Counted from the first letter of the stretch, positions 16,833-31,925 are shown. The stretch: 64,000 nt of DNA from Pseudoxanthomonas broegbernensis (GCF_014202435.1 NZ_JACHGU010000004.1:62001-126000), one strand, 5' to 3'. The notes: generated from the sequence alone by a model not told the origin. Numbers and translations: made by a program.

Positions 16833-18521
16833 GTGAAAACCCTCCTCAGCGCCCTGGTCGCCCAGGGCATCGAAGCGCTGCGTGCCGCCGGCACCCTGCC
16901 CGCCGACGCGGCCGTCCCCGATTTCGTCGTCGAGCGGCCCAAGACCCGCGAGCACGGCGACTTCGCCACCAACGCGGCGATGCTGCTGGCCAAGGCCGCG
17001 CGCAGCAACCCGCGCGCACTGGCCCAGGCGCTGGTCGCGGCGCTGCCGGCCAGCGAGGACGTGGCCCGGGTGGAGATCGCCGGGCCGGGCTTCATCAACT
17101 TCCACCTGGCCCCGGCCGCCTGGCAGCGCGAGGTCGCCGCCGCGCTGCGCCACGGCGCCGAGTACGGCCGCAACACCTCCGGCCAGGGCCGCACCGCCGG
17201 CGTGGAGTACGTCTCGGCCAACCCGACCGGCCCGCTGCACGTGGGCCACGGCCGTGCCGCGGCCATCGGCGACTGCATCGCGCGCCTGCTGGACGCCAAC
17301 GGCTGGAGCGTCAAGCGCGAGTTCTACTACAACGACGCCGGCGTGCAGATCGACAACCTGGCCCGCTCGACCCAGGCGCGCGCGCGCGGGCTCAAGCCCG
17401 GCGACGCCGACTGGCCGGCGGAGGCCTACAACGGCGACTACATCCAGGACGTGGCCGACGCCTACCTGGGCGGCGAGGCGGTGCGGATCGAGGGCCACAC
17501 CATCGTCGGCGCCGGCGATGCGCAGGACCTGGACGCGATCCGCCGCTTCGCGGTGGCCTGGCTGCGCGACGAGCAGAACCGCGACCTGGCCGCCTTCGGC
17601 GTGGACTTCGACATCTACTTCCTCGAAAGCTCGCTGTACACCGAGGGCAAGGTGGAGGAGACCGTGCGCGAGCTCGCCGCCAAGGGCCACACCTACGAGG
17701 AAGGCGGCGCGCTGTGGCTGAAGTCCACCGACTTCGGCGACGACAAGGACCGCGTCATGCGCAAGTCCGACGGCAGCTACACCTACTTCGTGCCGGACGT
17801 GGCCTACCACCTGAGCAAGTGGCAGCGCGGCTACGAGCGCGCGATCACCGAGCTGGGCGCCGACCACCACGGCAGCCTGGCCCGGGTGAGGGCCGGCCTG
17901 CAGGCGCTGGACGTCGGCATCCCCCGGGGCTGGCCGGAATACGTGCTGCACCAGATGGTCACGGTCATGCGCGGCGGCGAGGAAGTGAAGCTGTCCAAGC
18001 GCGCCGGCAGCTACCTGACCCTGCGCGACCTGATCGAGGAGGCCGGCCGCGACGCGACGCGCTGGTTCCTGATCGCGCGCAAGCCCGACTCGCAGTTGGT
18101 GTTCGACATCGACCTGGCCCGCCAGCAGAGCAACGACAACCCGGTGTTCTACGTGCAGTACGCGCACGCCCGCGTGGCCAGCCTGCTGCGCCAGGCCGCC
18201 GAGAAGGGCTACGCCCACGACCCGGCCAACGCGCTGGCGAACCTGGCCAGGCTGGACGACGAAGGCTCGCTGGCGCTGATGGTGGAGCTGTCGCGCTGGC
18301 CGGAGACGGTCGAGATGGCCGGTCAGTCGCTGGAACCGCACCAGGTGGCCCAGTACCTGCGCGAACTGGCCTATGCTTTCCACACGTGGTACGGCAACAC
18401 GCCGGTGCTGGTGGAAGGGGCCGACCTGCGCGACGCGCGCCTGGGCCTGGCCCTGGCGGTGCGCCAGGTGCTGGCCAACGGCCTGGACCTGCTCGGCGTG
18501 AGCGCGCCGGAGCGGATGTGA
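16833..18521 (+). CDS. argS: arginyl-tRNA synthetase
   Basis: Charges tRNA-Arg. The 562-residue product starts at GTG 16833 ([19 protein letters not shown]), has the N-terminal additional domain, the HIGH-type motif [12 protein letters not shown] within [14 protein letters not shown], the KMSKS-region equivalent [15 protein letters not shown], and a C-terminal anticodon-binding helical domain ending [17 protein letters not shown] box at 16794-16799 is a candidate -10 element about 34 bases upstream of the start. The SPOR gene follows after 43 bases. Confidence 0.97.
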   Translation: MKTLLSALVAQGIEALRAAGTLPADAAVPDFVVERPKTREHGDFATNAAMLLAKAARSNPRALAQALVAALPASEDVARVEIAGPGFINFHLAPAAWQREVAAALRHGAEYGRNTSGQGRTAGVEYVSANPTGPLHVGHGRAAAIGDCIARLLDANGWSVKREFYYNDAGVQIDNLARSTQARARGLKPGDADWPAEAYNGDYIQDVADAYLGGEAVRIEGHTIVGAGDAQDLDAIRRFAVAWLRDEQNRDLAAFGVDFDIYFLESSLYTEGKVEETVRELAAKGHTYEEGGALWLKSTDFGDDKDRVMRKSDGSYTYFVPDVAYHLSKWQRGYERAITELGADHHGSLARVRAGLQALDVGIPRGWPEYVLHQMVTVMRGGEEVKLSKRAGSYLTLRDLIEEAGRDATRWFLIARKPDSQLVFDIDLARQQSNDNPVFYVQYAHARVASLLRQAAEKGYAHDPANALANLARLDDEGSLALMVELSRWPETVEMAGQSLEPHQVAQYLRELAYAFHTWYGNTPVLVEGADLRDARLGLALAVRQVLANGLDLLGVSAPERM

Positions 18522-18544
18522 CGCGCCGCGCGATCGCGCACTGA

Positions 18545-20137
<1,593 letters not shown>

Positions 20138-20153
20138 GGACGCTTCCCTCGGC

Positions 20154-20241
20154 GGGAGCCGGCTTCGGCCGGCGGCATGTGCGGCATACGCGGGGGTGCC
20201 GACGCGCATGCATGGCGGTCGCCGGCTGAAGCCGGCCTCCA
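20154..20241. repeat. inverted pair of GTAG/REP-like repeats
   Basis: GGGAGCCGGCTTCGGCCGGC at 20154-20173 and, inverted, GCCGGCTGAAGCCGGCCTCC at 20221-20240 share the AGCCGGCTTCAGCCGGC core of the repeats seen at 3097, 29077 and 37712. They lie between the convergent SDR and speA genes, where such a pair could fold into a long stem and limit read-through. No gene is present in this gap. Confidence 0.6.
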
Positions 20242-20284
20242 GCAAAGCGGTCGCAAGCCATCCGCACGCGCTGGCCGCGCGCGC

Positions 20285-22180
<1,896 letters not shown>

Positions 22181-22338
22181 GCGGCTCGGGAGGCGGAAAG
22201 GACGCGCATTCTACCGCTGCGGTTCACGATGCTCCGTTACAATGCGCGCCCTCCGCCGCCGGCCTTGGGCCACGGCGAAGACCGGCGCGTGCCGCGAAGG
22301 CCGCCCGCGCCGCCCCCCGAGCCCCACCGAGGACAGCC

Positions 22339-23205
22339 ATGACCCCCCTGGACAACTGGTACATCGAGCGTTTCGAGCCGACCGGATCGGCCATCGGCTA
22401 CCGCGTGGAGGCCAAGCTGGACGAGGTGCGCTCGCCGTTCCAGAAGATCGAGGTGTACCGGACCACCGACTGGGGCAACCTGATGCTGATCGACGGCGCG
22501 GTGATGCTCACCAGCCGCGACAACTTCCTGTACCACGAGATGATCGCCCACCCCGCGCTGTTCACCCACGCCGACCCGAAGCGGGTGGTGATCATCGGCG
22601 GCGGCGACTGCGGCACCCTGCGCGAAGTGCTCAGGCACCCGGGCGTGGAGCGCGCGACCCAGTGCGACATCGACGAGCAGGTCACGCGCATGGCCGAGAA
22701 GCACTTCCCCGAACTGTGCCAATCCAACGGCGATCCGCGCGCCGAGCTGCTGTTCGACGACGGCGTGGCCTACATGGCCCAGTGCCCGGCCGGCAGCGTG
22801 GACGTGGTGATCGTGGACTCCACCGATCCGGTCGGCCCGGCCGAGGGCCTGTTCAACCGGTCGTTCTACGAAAGCTGCTACCGCGCGCTGAAGGACGACG
22901 GCATCCTGGTGCAGCAATCCGAATCGCCGCTGGCCCAGCTCGAACTGATCAAGGCCATGCGCTCGGAAATGGGCAAGGCGGGCTTCTCCACCTTCAAGAC
23001 CCTGCCGTTCCCGCAGCCGTGCTATCCCACCGGCTGGTGGAGCGTGACGATGGCCCGCAAGGGCCGGGACTTCGCCTTCCGCGACGGCGACGCGGCGGCC
23101 AAGGGCTTTCCCACCCACTACTACAGCGCGCACCTGCACCACGGCGTGCTGGTGGCCCCGCCGTTCGTGGCGCAGGCGCTGGGCGAAACCTGCGCCCGAG
23201 GCTGA
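22339..23205 (+). CDS. speE: spermidine synthase (polyamine aminopropyltransferase)
   Basis: Transfers an aminopropyl group from decarboxylated SAM to putrescine. The 288-residue product has the dcSAM-binding GGGDCGTLREVLRH (residues 91-104), the acidic loop QCDIDEQV, the catalytic Asp motif VIVDSTDPVGPAEGLF, and QSESPLAQLELI. GGQ-type variation is not seen; GGGDCG instead of the commoner GGGDGG is frequent in this family. A TACAAT box at 22238-22243 is a plausible -10 element about 95 bases upstream, and GAGGACAGCC precedes the ATG. It is divergent from speA. Confidence 0.95.
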   Translation: MTPLDNWYIERFEPTGSAIGYRVEAKLDEVRSPFQKIEVYRTTDWGNLMLIDGAVMLTSRDNFLYHEMIAHPALFTHADPKRVVIIGGGDCGTLREVLRHPGVERATQCDIDEQVTRMAEKHFPELCQSNGDPRAELLFDDGVAYMAQCPAGSVDVVIVDSTDPVGPAEGLFNRSFYESCYRALKDDGILVQQSESPLAQLELIKAMRSEMGKAGFSTFKTLPFPQPCYPTGWWSVTMARKGRDFAFRDGDAAAKGFPTHYYSAHLHHGVLVAPPFVAQALGETCARG

Positions 23206-23400
23206 ACGCCAGTCGACTGGCGAGCCGGCGATGCGGGCCCAAGACGGCCCGGATTCACGAAAATTCAACAAGTGTTGCCGCCGTGCAACACACCAACGGC
23301 CGGGTGGCGTCAATCGGCGCCGCCGCGGGCCGTAGGCTTTCCTCCCCTACGTCATCCGTTTCCGGCCGCGGCTCGTCGCCACGCCGGAACCCATTCGCCA

Positions 23401-24063
23401 ATGCATCTGCCCCTGACCCTGGCCGGCCGGCTCCCGGCCGCATCCCCCGACAATGCGCGGCTGCTCAAGCGCGGCGAACGCCTGCTCGAGCCCGACGTCT
23501 ACGTCACCTGCCTGCACGACGTCCCCACCGTGATGAAGGACTACGGCCGCTACCGGCGCACGATGCTGGCCCCGGTGGCGCGGCTGCTGGTGCGGCGCGA
23601 GGCGCGCACGCTGCGCCGCCTGCGCGGCTGGGCGCACGCGCCGGTGCTGCTGGGCATCGTCGGCGGGCTGGCGCTGGCCATGGAGTTCGTCCCCGGCCAG
23701 CCGCTGGGCACCGAGGCGCAAGTCGACGATGAAACCTTCCGCCGCCTGCGCGGCGCGGTGGCGCACCTGCACGCCAACGGCATCACCCACAACGACCTGC
23801 ACCCGGCCAACGTCATGGTGGACGGCGACCGGGTGGTGCTGCTGGACTTCACCGCCTCGCTGCGGCTGCCGCGCTGGATGCGCAACGCGCCGCTGCTGCG
23901 CGAACTGCGCCGCGGCGACCTGGCCAACGCCTTCAAGATCGAGCAGCGCCTGACCGGGCGCGCGCCCGGCGAATACCTGTCCACGGTGCTGGCCGACCCG
24001 CGCTGGGTGACGGCCGTGCGCGACGGCTGGAAGCGCCTGTACCGCCGGCTGCGCAGCCGCTGA
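23401..24063 (+). CDS. small protein-kinase-like phosphotransferase (RIO/LPS-kinase type)
   Basis: 220 residues forming a compact kinase-like fold: LLKRGERLLEPDVYVTCLHDVPTVMKDYGRY places the ATP-binding Lys (VMKDY), MEFVPGQPL is the hinge, HNDLHPANVMVDGDRVVLLDFTAS holds the catalytic Asp (H-x-D-x-H-P-x-N) and metal-binding Asp (DFT). It resembles bacterial RIO/Kdo-kinase-like proteins and is shorter than eukaryotic-type kinases. The substrate is unknown: LPS-core sugars or a protein are both possible. A palindrome GCCAGTCGACTGGC at 23210-23223 just after speE is a possible terminator stem. Confidence 0.75.
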   Translation: MHLPLTLAGRLPAASPDNARLLKRGERLLEPDVYVTCLHDVPTVMKDYGRYRRTMLAPVARLLVRREARTLRRLRGWAHAPVLLGIVGGLALAMEFVPGQPLGTEAQVDDETFRRLRGAVAHLHANGITHNDLHPANVMVDGDRVVLLDFTASLRLPRWMRNAPLLRELRRGDLANAFKIEQRLTGRAPGEYLSTVLADPRWVTAVRDGWKRLYRRLRSR

Positions 24064-24090
24064 CGGCCGCCCGGCGGGAGCGCCGCGCGC

Positions 24091-24902
<812 letters not shown>

Positions 24903-24912
24903 CCGGCCGGCC

Positions 24913-26421
24913 ATGAGCCTGGCGCTGGTGCACAGCCGCGCCCGGTCCGGCATCCAGGCCCCGCCGGTCCAGGTCGAGGTCCACCTCTCCGGCGGCCTGC
25001 CCAGCACCCAGATCGTCGGCCTGCCGGCCGCGGCGGTACGCGAATCGCGCGACCGCGTGCGCGCGGCCATCCTGTGCGCGCGGTTCGAGTACCCGCAGCG
25101 GCGCATCACCATCAACCTGGCCCCGGCCGACCTGCCCAAGGACGGCGGCCGCTTCGACCTGCCCATCGCCCTGGGCATCCTCGCCGCCAGCGGCCAGATC
25201 GACCGCGACGCCCTGGCCGGTTGCGAGTTCCTCGGCGAACTGGGCCTGACCGGCGAGCTGCGCCCGGTCGACGGCGTGCTGCCGGCGGTGCTGGCCGCCG
25301 CGCGCGACGGCCGCCGCCTGGTGGTCCCGGCCGGCAGCGGCGCCGAGGCCGGGCTGGCGGGCGGGGCCGAGGCCTATGTCGCCCGCACCCTGCTGGAAGC
25401 CTGCGCCGGCCTGGGCGGGCGCACCGCGCTGCCGCGCGCCCGGGCGCATGCCGCCACCGCGCCGCCCGACGCCCCCGACATGGCCGACGTGCGCGGCCAG
25501 GCCCAGGCACGGCGCGCGCTGGAGGTGGCCGCGGCCGGCGGCCACCACCTGCTGATGAGCGGCCCGCCCGGCTGCGGCAAGACCCTGCTGGCCACGCGTC
25601 TGCCCGGCCTGTTGCCGGAGGCTTCCGAGGCCGAGGCGCTGGAGACGGCGGCGGTGGCCTCCATCAGCGGCCGCGGGCTGGACCCGGCCCGCTGGCGCCA
25701 GCGCCCCTGGCGCAGCCCGCATCATGGCGCCAGCGCCGTGGCCCTGGCCGGCGGCGGCAGCCCGCCGCGGCCGGGGGAGATCTCGCTGGCGCACAACGGT
25801 GTGCTGTTCCTGGACGAACTGCCCGAATGGAGCCGCGCCGCGCTGGAAGTGCTGCGCGAGCCGCTGGAATCGGGCCGCATCACCGTCTCCCGGGCCGCGC
25901 GCAGCGCCGAGTTCCCCGCGCGCTTCCAGCTCGTCGCGGCGATGAACCCCTGCCCCTGCGGCTGGGCCGGCGACCCGTCGGGCCGCTGCCGCTGCTCCCC
26001 GGACATGGTCCGCCGCTACTGGGGCCGGCTGTCCGGGCCGCTGCTGGACCGGATCGACCTGCATCTGGCCATGGCCCGGCTGCCGCCGGCCCTGCTGCGG
26101 CCCGACGCGCCGCCCGGCGAATCCAGCCGGGCCATCCGCGCCCGGGTACAGGCGGCCCGCCGACGCCAGCGCGACCGCGGCGGCCGCCTCAATGCCCAGC
26201 TCGAACAGGCCGGGCTGGCCGAGGCCTGCCGCCTGGACGCCGCCGACCTGGGCCTGCTCGAACAGGCCGGCGAACGCCTGCAGTTGACCGCGCGCAGCCT
26301 GCACCGGGTACTGCGCGTGGCCCGCACCATCGCCGACCTGGACGCCAGCCCCGCCATCGCCACCGCGCACCTGGCCGAGGCGCTGGGCTACCGGATGCCG
26401 GCGCCCAGCCCCGGAACATAG
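24913..26421 (+). CDS. comM: ComM/YifB family AAA+ ATPase (Mg-chelatase-like)
   Basis: 502 residues. N-terminal Lon-protease-like domain (LVHSRARSGIQAPPVQVEVHLSGGLPSTQIVGLP; NLAPADLPKDGGRFDLPIALGILAASGQI), then the AAA+ core with Walker A GPPGCGKT (about 214-221), Walker B VLFLDELPEW, MNPCPCGWAGDPSGRCRC (a four-Cys cluster) and the DRIDLHL sensor. ComM is a branch-migration helicase that aids integration of transforming DNA in naturally competent bacteria. It follows ubiK closely and converges on the GGDEF gene. Confidence 0.93.
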   Translation: MSLALVHSRARSGIQAPPVQVEVHLSGGLPSTQIVGLPAAAVRESRDRVRAAILCARFEYPQRRITINLAPADLPKDGGRFDLPIALGILAASGQIDRDALAGCEFLGELGLTGELRPVDGVLPAVLAAARDGRRLVVPAGSGAEAGLAGGAEAYVARTLLEACAGLGGRTALPRARAHAATAPPDAPDMADVRGQAQARRALEVAAAGGHHLLMSGPPGCGKTLLATRLPGLLPEASEAEALETAAVASISGRGLDPARWRQRPWRSPHHGASAVALAGGGSPPRPGEISLAHNGVLFLDELPEWSRAALEVLREPLESGRITVSRAARSAEFPARFQLVAAMNPCPCGWAGDPSGRCRCSPDMVRRYWGRLSGPLLDRIDLHLAMARLPPALLRPDAPPGESSRAIRARVQAARRRQRDRGGRLNAQLEQAGLAEACRLDAADLGLLEQAGERLQLTARSLHRVLRVARTIADLDASPAIATAHLAEALGYRMPAPSPGT

Positions 26422-26469
26422 GCGGGCCGCGCATGCCGGCGGCGCACCGGGCGGGCGCCGTGGCCGCTT

Positions 26470-27513
26470 TCAGTCCGCCGGCGGCGCATCGGCCTCGTCG
26501 ACCCAGTGCACGCGGTTGCCGCCCTGGCGCTTGGCCTCGTACAGGGCCGCGTCGGCGCGCGCGTACCAGTCGTTCCAGTCGCCTTCCGGATCGACCAGGC
26601 AGGCGCCCACGCTGACCGCGCAGATGGTCGGCACCGCCTGTTGCAGCCGCAGCAGGCTGCGGGTGGTGGCGATGACGAATTCCGCGTAGCGCATGACGTC
26701 CTCGCGCTGCTGGGCACTGACCAGCAGGCAGAACTCGTCGCCGCCCAGGCGGCAGGGGAAGTCGTCGGTGCCGGCGACCGAGCGCAGGATGCCGGCGATG
26801 TTCTGCAGCACGCGGTCGCCCACCAGGTGGCCGTGGTCGTCGTTGACTTGCTTGAAGCGGTCGCAGTCCACCAGCAGCAGGCCCATGCCGGCGCCGGCCG
26901 CGAGCGCGCGGCGCTCCTGCAGGTGCAGGGCCAGGCCGCGGCGGTTGTACAGGCCGGTGAGCTCGTCGATGCGGATCAGCGCCTCGGTGCGGCTGAGCTG
27001 GTGGGTGGTGACGTGGAGGTTGTCCAGGGCCGCCTCCAGGTCCTGGTTGCGGCGCCGCAACTGGCGGATGAGGTTCTGCTCGTTGAGCACCACCCGGGTG
27101 ATCGAGCGGCGCAGGAACTGCGCCACCAGCACCGGGTCGCGCTCCAGCAGGCGCTGGAAACCGGCCTGGCCCAGTTCCACCAGGCGGCCGTCGCCGACGG
27201 CCACCGCGTCGGCGCCGCGGGTGTGCTCGCCGATCAGCAGGCCCAGTTCGCCGAAGAACTCCTGCGGGCCGAGGTGCTTGACCGGCAGGTCGCCGCCGGA
27301 GTCCAGCTCGATCCGGCCTTCGGCGACCAGGTACATGACCTCGCCGAGATCGCCGCGCCGGAAGATGCGCTCGCCGGCGTGGACCACGCGCTCGCGTCCG
27401 ACCGTGGCGAACAGGTCGAACTCGCGCGCGGCCAGCACCTCCGCCGCGCCGCTGCCGCCGGCGTCCTGGCCGGCTCCGTCCCGGACACCGCGCTGCATGG
27501 CGTCGATTTCCAT
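26470..27513 (-). CDS. cyclic-nucleotide-binding domain plus GGDEF diguanylate cyclase
   Basis: 347 residues in two parts. Residues about 25-140 form a cNMP-binding domain (LFATVGRERVVHAGERIFRRGDLGEVMYLVAEGRIEL, GPQEFFGELGLL), and 180-340 a GGDEF domain (DELTGLYNRRGLALHLQ, LLVDCDRFKQVNDDHGHLVGDRVL, RLGGDEFCLL, YARADAALYEAKRQGGNRV) with the GGDEF residues intact, so cyclic di-GMP synthesis is likely. The FGELGLL segment lacks the Arg usually seen for cAMP binding, so the ligand is uncertain. ATG 27513 begins MEIDAMQRG; the open frame extends upstream without conserved sequence. The RxxD inhibitory site is absent. Confidence 0.88.
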   Translation of the reverse strand: MEIDAMQRGVRDGAGQDAGGSGAAEVLAAREFDLFATVGRERVVHAGERIFRRGDLGEVMYLVAEGRIELDSGGDLPVKHLGPQEFFGELGLLIGEHTRGADAVAVGDGRLVELGQAGFQRLLERDPVLVAQFLRRSITRVVLNEQNLIRQLRRRNQDLEAALDNLHVTTHQLSRTEALIRIDELTGLYNRRGLALHLQERRALAAGAGMGLLLVDCDRFKQVNDDHGHLVGDRVLQNIAGILRSVAGTDDFPCRLGGDEFCLLVSAQQREDVMRYAEFVIATTRSLLRLQQAVPTICAVSVGACLVDPEGDWNDWYARADAALYEAKRQGGNRVHWVDEADAPPAD

Positions 27514-27721
27514 CCCGCACCCCTGCCTGGTCCCCTTCCAGGCCAATCGCCAACGATACCATTCCCTTCGTTTTGTGACCGGCATCTCAGCCAACATGCG
27601 ATGAACGGTCCCTTCCGCCCCTTGGGCGGACACCGGACGTCCGGTGGCGGACGGCGCCGAAGCGGGAACTCCGCCCCCTCCCCCCGCCGGCGCATGCGCC
27701 GGTGGAGGGCCTCCACCCGCG

Positions 27722-29029
<1,308 letters not shown>

Positions 29030-29076
29030 GGCGGTTCTCCATGGGGCGGGGGTCGTGGCGAAGAGGGGGTTCTTCC

Positions 29077-29107
29077 GTAGGAGCCGGCTTCAGCCGACTC
29101 CTGCAAG
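29077..29107 (+). repeat. GTAG-type palindromic repeat in the aceB-aceA gap
   Basis: GTAGGAGCCGGCTTCAGCCG followed by ACTCCTGCAAG: an imperfect stem (GGAG-CGGCT with AGCCG-CTCC). It is nearly identical, inverted, to the element at 37712-37736 and is the best-preserved copy in the window. Lying inside a probable operon, it could stabilise or process the aceBA mRNA, as other REP elements do. Confidence 0.65.
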
Positions 29108-29151
29108 GGCCTTCCACCGCGATCCCGGAGGGACGGGATCGCGACGGTCGG

Positions 29152-30846
29152 TCAATCGATCCGCGCGTAGGCCGGCAGGGTCAGGAACTCGACCAGGTGG
29201 CAGGCGCGGGTCAGCGCGTCGAGCAGGGCGGTGGCCTCGGCGATGCGCGCGCCGCCCGGCAGCGCGGCGGTATCGCCCAGCCGGCCCGGCAGCGCGGCCA
29301 GGGCCTGCTCGAACAGGGCGAAGTCGATCGCCGTGCCGTCGTCCAGGTGCACCGGGCGGCCCTCGGCGTGGCGGCCGCGCGGGTCGGACAGGTGCAGCCA
29401 CTGCCACAACTGGGCGCGGGCGATCTCGGCGGTGGCCGCGTCCTCCATCATCCCGTGGATCGGCACGCAGCCGTTGCCGTCCAGCCACGCGGCCAGGTAG
29501 CGCACGCAGACCTCGACGTTGTTCTCGAACCCGGCGCGGGTGATGGTGCCCTCGCTGGGACGGATCAGGTCGTCGCGGGTGACGTGCACGTCCTGCCGCA
29601 GCACGTGGTGCTGGTTGGGCGTGGGCATGTGCGCGTCGAAGATCGACCGCGCCACCGGGATCAGCGCCGGGTGTGCCACCCAGGTGCCGTCGTGGCCGGC
29701 GGCGACCTCGCGCAGCTTGTCCGCGCTCACCCGCGCCATCGCCCGGGCGTTGGCCGTCTCGTCGCCGGCGATCGGGATCTGCGCGGCCATGCCGCCCATG
29801 GCGTGCGCACCGCGATGGTGGCAGGTGCGGATCAGCAGTTCCGAATAGGCCTTCAGGAACGGCTGGGCCATGGTCACCTGGCCGCGCTCGGGCAGCACCT
29901 TGTCGGCATGGGCGCGGAAGGTCTTCAGGTAGGAGAAGATGTAGTCCCAGCGCCCGCAGTTCAGGCCGACGACGCGGTCCTTCAGTGCGTGCAGGATCTC
30001 GTCCATCTCGAAGACCGCCGGCAGGGTCTCGACCAGCACGGTGACCTTCATCTGCCCGTGCGGCAGGCCCAGCATCGCCTCGGCGTGCGCCAGCGCGGCC
30101 TCCCACAGCGCCGCCTCCTCCATGCTCTGCAGCTTGGGCAGGTAGAAGTACGGGCCGCGGTCGTTGGCCGTCAGCGTGCGCGCGTTGTGCCAGGCGAACA
30201 CGGCCATGTCGAACAGGCCCGCGGCGATCGGCTCGCCATCCACCCGCACGTGCTTCTCGTCCAGGTGCCAGCCGCGCGGGCGCACGATCAGCACCGCGCG
30301 ATCGTCGTACGGGCGCAGGCGGTATTGGCGGCCGTCGCCGGCGGTGTACGCCAGGGTGCCGTCCACCGCCGCGGCCAGGGCGCGCTGGCCGGCCAGCAGG
30401 TTGCGCCAGGTCGGCGCGGTGGAATCCTCGAAGTCGGCCATGTAGCACTGCGCGCCGGAGTTCAGCGCGTTGATCACCATCTTCGGGTCGGTCGGCCCGG
30501 TGATCTCCACGCGACGGTCGCGCAGCGCGCGCGGGATCGGCGCGACCTTCCAGTCGTCCTGGCGGATGGCGGCGGTGTCGGCGCGGAAGTCCGGCAGGCC
30601 GCCGGCGTCGAAGAAGGCCTGGCGCTCGCGGCGCGCGGCCAGGCAGGCACGGCGCTCCGGTTCGATGGCGCGGTGCAGGGACACCAGCAGGCCCAGCAGC
30701 GGCGCCGGCAGCAACCGCTCCTGGCCGGCGACGCGCTCGGTCAGCGCAAGCCCGACCGAAGGACGCGGGACGGCGGCCACGGCGGCGAAGCGGCCGGCGG
30801 GACGGGGCGGCGGGATGGAAGTCGCGGCGGCGGCGGTGGGGGACAT
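29152..30846 (-). CDS. aceB: malate synthase A
   Basis: Condenses glyoxylate with acetyl-CoA to malate, the second glyoxylate-bypass reaction. The 564-residue product has the AceB-type motifs: VEITGPTDPKMVINALNSGAQCYMADFEDSTAPTW (by pieces), RPRGWHLDEKHV, KLQSMEEAALWE, VTVLVETLPAVFEMDEILHAL (with the catalytic region), LNCGRWDYIFSYLK, and THDGTWVAHP-like GHDGTWVAHPALIPVA. ATG 30846 is the first in frame. It is first in aceB-aceA; the promoter is shared with the divergent LysR gene, where a 21-bp palindrome lies between the two. Confidence 0.96.
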   Translation of the reverse strand: MSPTAAAATSIPPPRPAGRFAAVAAVPRPSVGLALTERVAGQERLLPAPLLGLLVSLHRAIEPERRACLAARRERQAFFDAGGLPDFRADTAAIRQDDWKVAPIPRALRDRRVEITGPTDPKMVINALNSGAQCYMADFEDSTAPTWRNLLAGQRALAAAVDGTLAYTAGDGRQYRLRPYDDRAVLIVRPRGWHLDEKHVRVDGEPIAAGLFDMAVFAWHNARTLTANDRGPYFYLPKLQSMEEAALWEAALAHAEAMLGLPHGQMKVTVLVETLPAVFEMDEILHALKDRVVGLNCGRWDYIFSYLKTFRAHADKVLPERGQVTMAQPFLKAYSELLIRTCHHRGAHAMGGMAAQIPIAGDETANARAMARVSADKLREVAAGHDGTWVAHPALIPVARSIFDAHMPTPNQHHVLRQDVHVTRDDLIRPSEGTITRAGFENNVEVCVRYLAAWLDGNGCVPIHGMMEDAATAEIARAQLWQWLHLSDPRGRHAEGRPVHLDDGTAIDFALFEQALAALPGRLGDTAALPGGARIAEATALLDALTRACHLVEFLTLPAYARID

Positions 30847-30901
30847 GGCAGGCTCCTGAGCGGCTTGGTTCGGGAGCCCACGCTGCAGTGCGGCAAACTA
30901 T

Positions 30902-30922
30902 TTGACAAAACAGTTTTGTCAA
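30902..30922. promoter_or_regulatory. Perfect 21-bp palindromic operator with overlapping divergent -35 boxes
   Basis: Arms TTGACAAAAC and GTTTTGTCAA flank a single A (30912). Each end reads TTGACA outward, so the same palindrome supplies a consensus -35 box towards the LysR gene (30902-30907; TATTGC after 17 bases) and towards aceB (30917-30922 on the minus strand; TAGTTT after 16 bases). It lies in an AT-rich patch. Protein bound here would block both promoters. The adjacent LysR regulator is the obvious candidate, but the dyad is longer than a typical LysR box, so another repressor is possible. Confidence 0.7.
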
Positions 30923-30962
30923 TGTATTGCATAAGTTTCACTAATATATAGGCACAACTCCC

Positions 30963-31925
30963 GTGCCGGCGCCCGCAAGCCCCCGTTTTTCCTATAAATC
31001 CGACCGGCTCAAGCCGTTGCGGGCGTTCTGCCAGACGGTGCGCCTGGGCTCGGTATCGCGGGCCGCGGAAGCGCTTTTCGTCAGCCAGCCGGCCATCAGC
31101 CTGCAGTTGCAGGCGCTGGAGCGCGACCTGGGCGTGCCGCTGCTGGAGCGCAACGGACGCCGCCTGGCGCCCACCCGCCAGGGCGAGGTGCTGTACGAGA
31201 TGGCGCTGCCGCTCGTGGAGCAGCTCGACGGGCTGGAAGCGGCCTTCCGCGACCGGGTCCGCGGCCTGGACGCGGGCGAGCTGAGGATCGCCGCCAACGG
31301 ATCGACCATCCTCTACCTGCTGCCCAGAATCGTGGAGGCGTTCCGCGCCAGGCACCCGGAGGTGCGCCTGGCCCTGCACAACGTGGTCACCAGCGAGGGC
31401 ACCGACCTGCTGCGCGAGGATGCGGTGGAACTGGTGGTGGGCACCCTGCTGGACGTGCCCGCGGACCTGAGCTACGAGGCGGCCTACCGCTTCGAGCAGT
31501 TGCTGATCGCCCCGCCCGGCCACCCGCTGCTGCGGAAGCCGCGCCTGTCCCTGCAGGACCTGGCCGAGCACCCGCTGATCCTGCCGCCCAAGCGGCAGAT
31601 CACCTGGCGCCTGGTGGACCTGGTGCTGCAGCAGAACCGGGTGCCGTACACCGCGGCGCTGGAAGTCAGCGGCTGGGACGTGATCAAGCAGTACGTGGCC
31701 ATGGGCATGGGCGTGTCGATCGTGCCGTCCATCTGCCTGGGCGAGGCTGACCGCGACCGCCTGGCCTCGCGCTCGCTGGCCGCCTTCTTCCCCTCGCGCA
31801 CCTACGGCGTGGTGGTGCGCAAGGGCCGGGTGCTCTCGCCGCAGGCGCGCGCCTTCATCGCCCTGATCAAGCCGGACCTGCTGGCGCCGCGCGAGTACGA
31901 CCAGAGCGGGCATTCGGAGCGCTGA
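30963..31925 (+). CDS. LysR-family transcriptional regulator beside aceBA
   Basis: 320 residues. Helix-turn-helix at about 18-60 (FCQTVRLGSVSRAAEALFVSQPAISLQLQALERDLGVPLLERNGRRLAPT), then the periplasmic-binding-protein-like effector domain (about 100-310). It starts with GTG 30963, close to the promoter palindrome. Gene position, divergent from aceB, makes it the likely regulator of the glyoxylate bypass; no function is shown. The upstream sequence of 116 bases contains the palindrome at 30902-30922. Confidence 0.85.
   Translation: MPAPASPRFSYKSDRLKPLRAFCQTVRLGSVSRAAEALFVSQPAISLQLQALERDLGVPLLERNGRRLAPTRQGEVLYEMALPLVEQLDGLEAAFRDRVRGLDAGELRIAANGSTILYLLPRIVEAFRARHPEVRLALHNVVTSEGTDLLREDAVELVVGTLLDVPADLSYEAAYRFEQLLIAPPGHPLLRKPRLSLQDLAEHPLILPPKRQITWRLVDLVLQQNRVPYTAALEVSGWDVIKQYVAMGMGVSIVPSICLGEADRDRLASRSLAAFFPSRTYGVVVRKGRVLSPQARAFIALIKPDLLAPREYDQSGHSER

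Noticed and set aside
23210-23223. 14-bp palindrome GCCAGTCGACTGGC after speE as an operator
   Set aside because: Position right after a stop codon fits a terminator stem better, and it lacks a T-run. Too weak to list on its own.
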